Part shown: positions 57,731-64,000 of the stretch, piece by piece
Layout: each line of letters starts with the position of its first letter
Numbering within the stretch: the stretch's first letter is position 1
From: Cacajao melanocephalus
Taxonomy: Eukaryota > Chordata > Mammalia > Primates > Pitheciidae
Length of the DNA: 64,000 bases
Assembly (NCBI GenBank): GCA_963573385.1
Contig: CAUYLG010059277.1
Location: 62,001-126,000, forward strand
Direction of reading: 5' to 3'
Program-made: the position numbers and the translations under genes
Notes under the pieces: generated by a model
Seen by the model: the letters and a program-made list of their open reading frames with translations, nothing else
Told to the model about the DNA's origin: nothing
The model's database searches: none

Positions 57731-58329
57731 GGTGGAGGTTTGGTGGCATCTTGAAGAAGTCTCCTTGACTTCTGTGGTCCTGGTCCTTAGTGCCTCTATC
57801 AGTTTGTCCTTGTGATTAGCACTGTCTTCTCCTCCAGGTCACCTCCTCCTCATGCAGTCAGAGTTTGCTTCTATAAGCACTTTCATCCTGATCTTTGTAG
57901 CTTTGCCAGCTCTCCACTGCCCCACCCTGAGATAGGCCAGAGTGCAGATAAGAACTCCCTGTTGCTGTCCTGGTCTCCTGCCAAGCAGCATGGGAGAAAA
58001 CTGTAACTTTGTGAGATTGTTAGGGATCTAAGGAGTGAAAGTTGGTTGGTATCAGAGGAAAGTGGAATTAAAGCTTGTTGGGATTTTCAAGTCCCTGATG
58101 CCCCAGGGTACCTGGATTGTACTAAGTTGTTTGATCAGAGGATAGTAAACATGTTTTTAAGTATATGGCCCCAAGTCGGCCAGGTCTTGTGATCAGGGGT
58201 AACCGGATACTTCAGAGAAATAAAGGGAATAGCATTGGTAGAAAGTTGCTTGGTGAGAGATGAGAGATGTCTCAGATGGACAACCAGCACGAAAAGGAGA
58301 AGGGCTAGGGAAGGTGGAATTGTCTCCAA
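57731..58329. other. Unique sequence, no gene seen
   Basis: I recognise no repeat or exon in this stretch. Confidence 0.35.
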
Positions 58330-58560
58330 TATTTACAGTTGGAAAGTATTAAAGCTGGAAAGAACTACAGATCCTTTAATCCACTTCTCCCATTTATTAG
58401 TAAAGAAACTGAGGCCCAGAGACATGACTCAAGCACACCCACAGAGCAAGCTGGCGGTAGAAGTGAGACAGAAGCCAGGTCTCCTGATTCCCAGCAAGTG
58501 GCTCTCTCTCCACTTCCATGTTGCCTCTTCACCTGGGTTCAGCCACCATGCTTTCCTCTT
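58330..58560 (-). mobile_element. MIR-type SINE relic, antisense
   Basis: The features AAGTATTAAAGCTGGAAAGA, TAAAGAAACTGAGGCCCAGA and CCAGGTCTCCTGATTCCCAG fit an antisense mammalian-wide SINE. The family is uncertain. Confidence 0.6.
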
Positions 58561-59064
58561 TTCTCTTCGACCCTGCACTTGAATGTCTAAGGTGTTAGCA
58601 GGGCCCCCACTGGTCCTACCTCATTGTTTATCAAGGCCTAATAAAACTTGGGCGCAACAGCGTGGAGAGGTTGAGGCTTCTCATGTGCAGGCTGTTTTGA
58701 CTTGTACTTAGTGACTTACCACTGCTGAGTTGCCATTATTCTGTTTTATGATGTGTCTTGGGGTGAAAGATTAATTCAAAACAGTAAATGAAGGCTATAT
58801 GATGGCCCAGCCTTCACAGGAGTAGCCTCTTGTGGGTTTGCCATTCAGATTTAAATCACATGAGCTTTGTTGGTAAGCAAGCCTTGTTCTGAGAACCTCC
58901 AGCAAAGGGCATGGACTGCATGGTCGCTTGCTCTGAGAGGGGCTCTTTGGGTGTGAGCTGGTCATCCCATCACTATGCTGATGGCACATAAACCGGAATG
59001 GAAACCACTCACTATTTCTGTAGCACTCCATTTGGCCCAACACTTCGTACTGAGCTCAAGGAAA
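58561..59064. other. Unique sequence, no gene seen
   Basis: I recognise no repeat or exon in this stretch. Confidence 0.35.
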
Positions 59065-59280
59065 TGCATCTTGAGCTCCTTCCACTGGGCAAGCACTAGG
59101 TTCACATATATTACCTTGCTAATATATGTAAGCAGCCCTCTGAGAGGTAGGCGTGGCTATTTGTTGTATTGAGGAGAAAATTGAGACAGATACAGGTTAA
59201 ATAACTTGTCTATGCCTACAAGGGCCAGGACTCAAACACAGGGTATCTGTCTCTGAAGCCCTTTCTGGTACCACATTTCA
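59065..59280 (-). mobile_element. MIR SINE, antisense
   Basis: Antisense MIR features are visible: GAGGAGAAAATTGAGACAGA, AAATAACTTGTCTATGCC, GGCCAGGACTCAAACACAGG. Confidence 0.75.
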
Positions 59281-59339
59281 CATGGCTCTCTGCACAGACA
59301 AGGGAGGGCTGGGGGAAAATAGGTGAGGCATTGACCGAA

Positions 59340-59690
59340 GTGTCAAACATTTATTATGGGACTTCCAAATGCCAGGGCCTGGGCTTGGCTCTTAGAATGC
59401 AAAGGCGAGTAAGACCTAGTCCCTTTATTCCTAGGACTTGTGGCCTGGCCTAGTGGTGGGACAGATGTGTATGATGACAGTCATAGCCCTTTTATCATCA
59501 TTATAAAGAGCCACACAGAGTGCTCTGGAAGCACTGAGAAGAGAGCAGCACACAGGGAAGGCTGCACCAAGGAGAGGCTGTGAGACTTGGATATTGAAGG
59601 ATGAACAGGAGGTTTCCAGGCAGAAAAGGAGGCAGAGAGTTCTCCAGGAACTTCCCTGGTGCATGGTGGTGCGAAAGGGCCTGATTTGGT
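59340..59690 (+). mobile_element. L2 LINE relic
   Basis: L2 body wording is visible: TGTCAAACATTTATTATGGG, GTGCTCTGGAAGCACTGAG, GATATTGAAGGATGAACAGG, GTTTCCAGGCAGAAAAGGAG. Confidence 0.75.
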
Positions 59691-61439
59691 GTTTGGAAGT
59701 AAAGAGGAGGAGTGTGCGTGCTTTCTTCTTAGCTCAGGGTGCAAGGAATGAGACATTCATTCAGTTGAGAGATAAGCTCTGGAGGGGGAGAGGTGAGGAG
59801 TTCAGAAGTCGATTGCCAAGGGTTTTGCAAAACACTTGCTGCTAGGTGAGATTCATTGAAAGAAACATTAGCAGAGACCAGCAGAGCTTCTCCAAATATG
59901 AATTCTCCAGCTGTCTGTTGGATGTTTCTATATAGAGACAGGAACTCCTGCTGGGGGCTCATTTTCAGAGACCGTGTCCGTTTCCTACATTTTGTGTCTC
60001 ACACACCAGTGGAAGTGATTATCGATGGGGCAAAGTGAATCGGATGGGATGAGCCACAGCAACAGTTCATATTTAAAATGTCTCAGATTCCCCTTGCCAG
60101 ATAAGCTGATAGCAAACACCCTTATGAGTTCCTGTGCAGACTGACTCTCCAGGGATCGTTTTGCATTCCAGACAGGGTCACACAATATTTCTGCAGGAGC
60201 TGGGGCTCTGGGGTGAGAAAGCTACTTAAAAATAAAGACCAACAAAAAATATAGTTGTTTTTAAGGATGACATTTGCAAGGCAAAAGTATCCAGGAAGTA
60301 GATTATTTGTCATGAGGGTGAGCCAGAATTGTTAAAAATATCAGACCATTAGAGTGGAAAGAATAATGGCGGAGAGAGAGGAGTGAGAGTTCCAGGAACT
60401 CTCCTCTCCTGGACGTGGTTGGCCCTGCGCACCCCCACTTTAATGAATACCTTGCTGAGGTCTGCCCCAGGAAATGAGTTTCGAAAACTGAACTTTGAGC
60501 CTGAATTGTCCTCTGTGGAGAGGAGCAGACCGATAAACCAGAGAGTGATTTGGAGTCTTAAGATTTCTTGGTCTTGTATCAACAGTCCCTATCTGCTGCC
60601 TCTGGGTTTTTTATCTTTATGAGAAAAGAAAAAAATCTTTTCTGGAGCAGTTGGAGCTGATTTTAGTAAACATGTTTTTCAGAGCATGAGTCCAAATACC
60701 AAGGAAAGAGTCCAACGTCTTCCTTTGGCCAACAGAAATGTATTCATCAGGATGGTGGGAGGCCATCTCCCTCCCACCAGGAAAAAGTCACCAGCAGGGC
60801 CATACCTTCAGGGCTCCCCTCCTCTGGGGCTGCTGGATGTTGGAGTTTGGGGCTGGTGAGGGACGTTTTGGGCCCTGGAACCTATGACCTAGCCTCTCTG
60901 AGCTCTCAGGAGAGTGGCCTCCGAGGGTGGCCGGGAGAGGCAACGTTCTTCCCTGAGACTGTCCCACACTGGTCTGCATTGCTGTCAGTGTAGCTGTGAG
61001 CTACACGCTCATGATCATACATTGCAATGGTTCTGTAGCCTCCGAACCGTTCCCAAATAGGCAAATGTGATAGGACTTCAAACCCCAGTGCTCCAGGGAG
61101 GTGAAGTACAACATGTCAGACCAATAATCTCCAGTCAGTTCAGCAGTTGAGTGTGCTTTAGGGACTAGTTCTATCCTGTCGTCTCACAGAGGTATTTCTG
61201 TATTTGCCATCTGTAACCTTACTTGGCTTTATAGACATTTGGGGAGAAGTTCCTGGGAGACTTCAGTTCCTTCGTGCCGTAAAGGACTGGGCCAAAACTG
61301 CGCTTACATTGCACTTATGTTCAGATGTCTCAACTGCCTCCTGATAGCAGCATATTTTCCGTGGGCAGAGAGCTCCTGGCTGCATCCTGATGAAGGCAGG
61401 AATCCTTTGTCAGAGCTGTCTCACTCTGCCAGTTTCTGG
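59691..61439. other. Repeat-poor stretch, no gene recognised
   Basis: Apart from the dyad at 60,385, I see no repeat I can name and no exon I can defend in these 1.7 kb. Confidence 0.35.
60385..60403. promoter_or_regulatory. 19-bp perfect palindrome containing a STAT-type site
   Basis: GAGAGTTCCAGGAACTCTC is a perfect dyad around a central A. Its core TTCCAGGAA fits the STAT/BCL6 consensus TTCNNNGAA. Confidence 0.4.
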
Positions 61440-61545
61440 TCTGTTCACTCTCCTGAGGTTGTACCTCAGAACTGTCAAGCTGGGTTTATGTAGCACATTG
61501 CCTGGCACATGGTAATCAGGGTTGGATGAATGAGTGAGCAGCAAG
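61440..61545 (+). mobile_element. L2 LINE 3' end
   Basis: L2 terminal wording is visible: GCACATTGCCTGGCACATGG, then GGATGAATGAGTGAGC. Confidence 0.65.
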
Positions 61546-61597
61546 GAAATCCTGTTTTCCAGCAGAACAAAATGGAGGTGAACAGGCCTCAGACTAT

Positions 61598-62014
61598 GTG
61601 GCCTGCATGCTATCAGGACCCAGCATGCGCTTCAGAAAAGACCCCTTTGGGTTTTGGCACAAAGGAAGTTACCCAATAAAGACATCTTCTAGGCCGGGGC
61701 CTGGAAGGACAGATGATGTTGAATCCACATCATCTCAAGATGACGAGTCCTGTTTTCAGGGCTTAAGACAAACAAACATCAATAGCAATGACGAACCACT
61801 GGGAATGCTGGCCCTGGAGAAAGCAGAAGTCATTCTGCTGGCAACCCCTGCATACCCAGCCATCCCCAGCTGGCTGGATGTCCCATGCTTGGACAGTTCT
61901 CCCAGGAACCTCCTGATGGGGCTTTTCCTGTGTCATGCTGCCTCTCTGCAGCACAGGCACTTTTCCATCTACATCTTAGATCCTGACTTCCCAGGTGTGT
62001 TGACATTTTGGTAG
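61598..62014 (+). other. Longest open frame outside repeats (138 codons), not a confirmed gene
   Basis: The frame opens at ATG 61,598 and closes at a stop at 62,012-62,014. It has no recognisable domain, signal peptide or membrane segment. A 138-codon frame in 64 kb of GC-balanced DNA is not surprising. I recognise no repeat across it. Confidence 0.15.
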
Positions 62015-62067
62015 GCTTTGAATAGCCCATTAGTTATTTCTGACTCAGGCAGGGCTCACCTGTCCAT

Positions 62068-62093
62068 GCAGGTGTATACACCTGCTTATAAAG
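62068..62093 (+). promoter_or_regulatory. 18-bp palindrome next to a TATA-like box
   Basis: GCAGGTGTATACACCTGC (62,068-62,085) is a perfect palindrome with two facing CAGGTG boxes, the site type bound by SNAI/ZEB and some bHLH proteins. A TATAAAG motif follows at 62,088-62,094. No transcript can be inferred from sequence alone. Confidence 0.35.
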
Positions 62094-62094
62094 G

Positions 62095-62414
62095 CTGAAT
62101 GCAGCACACTGGCCCTTGTGCAGACTCGGTGGTGAGGGACGTGGCCAGCTGGACTGCCGGCTGGGTGGACAGCCCAGTGAAAGGCGTGCACAAGCATCTC
62201 AGAGGCCAGCAGGCTACTGAGAGCCAGGAAGGTGTTATTTGTGTTGTTAATAACATGAATGACAATATAAACAACAGAGCCTCTGTAATTGTGTATCAGG
62301 AAATTAATCCTAAAATTGGTGTCTGTAATTCAAATGAAAACTTTAGAAATCTTTGAACTCTAAAGGTGCTACCATGAAAGCAGTTCCACCCCTCTAGAGC
62401 CAGATTTCTACTGG
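62095..62414. other. Unique sequence, no gene seen
   Basis: I recognise no repeat or exon in this stretch. Confidence 0.3.
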
Positions 62415-62510
62415 TAAACATTCATTCATTCAACAAACATGTACTGCCTACTTGGAGTAGGCACCACATTGGAATGACAGAGATGAAGATCAGTAAACAG
62501 CTCATCAATG
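62415..62510 (+). mobile_element. L2 LINE relic
   Basis: L2 wording is clear: CATTCATTCATTCAACAAAC and ACTGCCTACTTGGAGTAGGC. Confidence 0.75.
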
Positions 62511-62754
62511 GGCGTATTAGCTACAAAAGACCATAATACAGAAAGCTGAATTATTTGAATATTAAATATTGATTGAATACCACCCGAGAACCCAGAACTG
62601 GGGTGAATACTCTGGGAAGTAGAAATTAAATAAAAACATCAGGTTACACATGAGGTTGCACATTAAGGTCACACACTAGGTTGTCCAGACAAGATTCATG
62701 CATAAAAGACATGATGGGTTCAAGGCGAAAGGAAGAGACACGTGGTGTGGTCTG

Positions 62755-62895
62755 TGACCTCTGTGTGGGAACTCTTTGTCTCCCCCATGTCTCAGAAGAT
62801 GGGGAGAAGCATCTTGTTTCTTTGGTATCCACAGCACCTAGCAAGGCCCCAGGCGCAATATAGGTTCTCAGTAAATGGAATGAGTGGATTCGAAT
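62755..62895 (+). mobile_element. L2 LINE 3' end
   Basis: L2 terminal wording is clear: TGGTATCCACAGCACCTAGC, AAGGCCCCAGGCGCAATATA, TCTCAGTAAATGGAATGAG. Confidence 0.8.
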
Positions 62896-62897
62896 GT

Positions 62898-63073
62898 GGC
62901 TAGTGGTGCCCAAACTTGACTGATCAACAGAATTCCCTGGGGAGTTAAAAACAGATTTTCCTCTTGGACCTCAGGCCGCAGGGATTCTGTTCGGGAGCGG
63001 GCCCAGGAAACTGAATTTTCATAGACTTGCTGGGTGAATCTGTCTGATGAGCCAGATTTGGTGAGCTCAGGCT
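62898..63073 (+). mobile_element. MER5-like hAT MITE
   Basis: The left end TAGTGGTGCCCAAACTTGAC, the internal AGAATTCCCTGGGGAGTTAA and GAAACTGAATTTTCA, and the right end GATGAGCCAGATTTGG follow the layout of the MER5A/B miniature transposon. Confidence 0.75.
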
Positions 63074-63724
63074 AGACTTCAGGAGTTAGAAGAATGCAGG
63101 TGGGTAAGGGTTGGGGGTGAGGCTTTTGAACCTGAATGCTCCAGCTCGTCCCTTACGATCCCGCCCTGGTGCCACCTTCTCCAGAAGCTTCTCTCAGGTG
63201 CTGAATCACTCTGTCTCCAACTCACCTTTCCAGCAGCTCTTACCAATAACTAGTTGTTTGGATTCCCTGAAAAGACTGTGAAACTCCTAGGGGGCACAGC
63301 TCGTAGTAGGTTTTCAGTCAGCAGTGTGGTGCTGACTGGGCTTCAGAGGATGGATGAGGTTTAAGCAGGGGCACAAGTAAGGTAGAGACCCGATGTGAGG
63401 GCAGCCACAGGGTAAGCCCGAATGCCTTTGGGAATTGAGCCTAACAAGGAAGAGGAGGCTGCTGAGGGTGGGTGAGAGGGAACCTACTGAGCCTGTCAGG
63501 AGGGTTTCGACTTGTACAAGGGCTGAAAAGAGCCCTGAGAGCCTTATGAGCAGGATAAAGGTGAAGCTGGTGAGTTGGGAAGGGGGAGATGAGTGAGGAG
63601 GCCCATGGTAGCTCAGGTCAGAGCTGGCCAGGCCCTGGATGAAGTGGCAGGGTTGTTGACAGGGGCAGCCACACTGTAGCCACTACACACCCAGAATTTT
63701 GTGCGATGCTCTTGATTTGATTTT
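63074..63724. other. Unassigned; possible L2 body, no gene
   Basis: Parts of 63,500-63,660 (CTTATGAGCAGGATAAAGGT and following) read like an eroded L2. No exon was recognised. Confidence 0.3.
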
Positions 63725-63930
63725 ATCTACCAGCAGTGGTTATTGAGCACCCACCATTGCCAGGGGCATGGGTACCATGCCCTGGGACTTGCAGCCCTCA
63801 GCCTCAGAACTCACAGTCAGCTGAGATAGGCAGGGCCACAAGTAGATCAATGCAAGGGTATGTGCAAAACCATCATACGAACTCCCCAGAGTACAGTGTG
63901 GAAAAGGGGGTGCGGGGAGGGCAAAATAAC
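63725..63930 (+). mobile_element. L2 LINE relic
   Basis: L2 wording is visible: GTGGTTATTGAGCACCCACC, GGGCATGGGTACCATGCCCT, GATCAATGCAAGGGTATGTG. The last 70 bases of the window are unassigned. Confidence 0.65.
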
Positions 63931-64000
63931 ACTTCAAAGAAGAACAGTGTGGATGCCGGCCAGCCAGGCGTCACTGTGTTTCATCCTCAAGTCACCCAAC

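Overview
The window is primate, almost certainly human or ape, nuclear DNA. It carries about 26 Alu elements or Alu monomers, several with intact target-site duplications. It also holds 3' ends of old and younger L1 elements, a Tigger MITE, a MER5-like MITE, MLT1-like LTRs, and a dense background of MIR and L2 relics. I found no bacterial-style operon, CRISPR array, rRNA or tRNA gene, and no exon that I can call coding with confidence. Repeat names rest on recalled consensus features, so subfamily names are tentative. Boundaries of the ancient elements are good to roughly 20-50 bases.

Layout. Bases 1-27 kb are Alu-rich intergenic-looking DNA with L1 3' ends (1-460, 1.9-2.8 kb, 7.5-7.8 kb, 10.8-11.8 kb, 16.4-16.6 kb), an inverted pair of MLT1-like LTRs (5.6-6.6 kb) and an Alu cluster at 11.0-16.9 kb. 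A strong CpG island lies at about 27.06-28.27 kb. It has an E-box, a GC box, an inverted CCAAT box and a good splice donor at 27,503, which fits the promoter and non-coding first exon of an unidentified plus-strand gene. If that is right, most of 27.5-64 kb is probably its first intron. This right half is poor in Alu (6 copies in about 33 kb, against 20 in the first 30.5 kb) and rich in MIR/L2. It contains a repeat-free block at 36.03-36.37 kb with clustered forkhead, homeodomain and MEF2-like sites that looks like a developmental enhancer, plus long repeat-poor stretches at 39.6-43.1 kb and 59.7-61.4 kb.

What stands out. (1) The CpG-island promoter, with CTCF-like motifs at 27,671 (+) and 28,534 (-), and a near-identical (+) motif 18 kb upstream at 9,760. 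(2) An Alu (14,974-15,350) bounded by one outer target-site duplication but split by about 100 bp of L2-like DNA; that DNA aligns without gaps to a segment 2.6 kb upstream. (3) Two places where successive retrotransposons used the same target site, leaving three copies of the duplication. (4) A 49-bp poly(A) micro-insertion inside a MIR with a perfect 15-bp duplication. (5) The candidate enhancer at 36 kb. (6) A consensus CRE next to a small exon-like segment at 54.8 kb. (7) A 47-bp uninterrupted alternating purine-pyrimidine (Z-DNA-prone) tract at 53.2 kb. I did not find a convincing previously undescribed multi-gene system.
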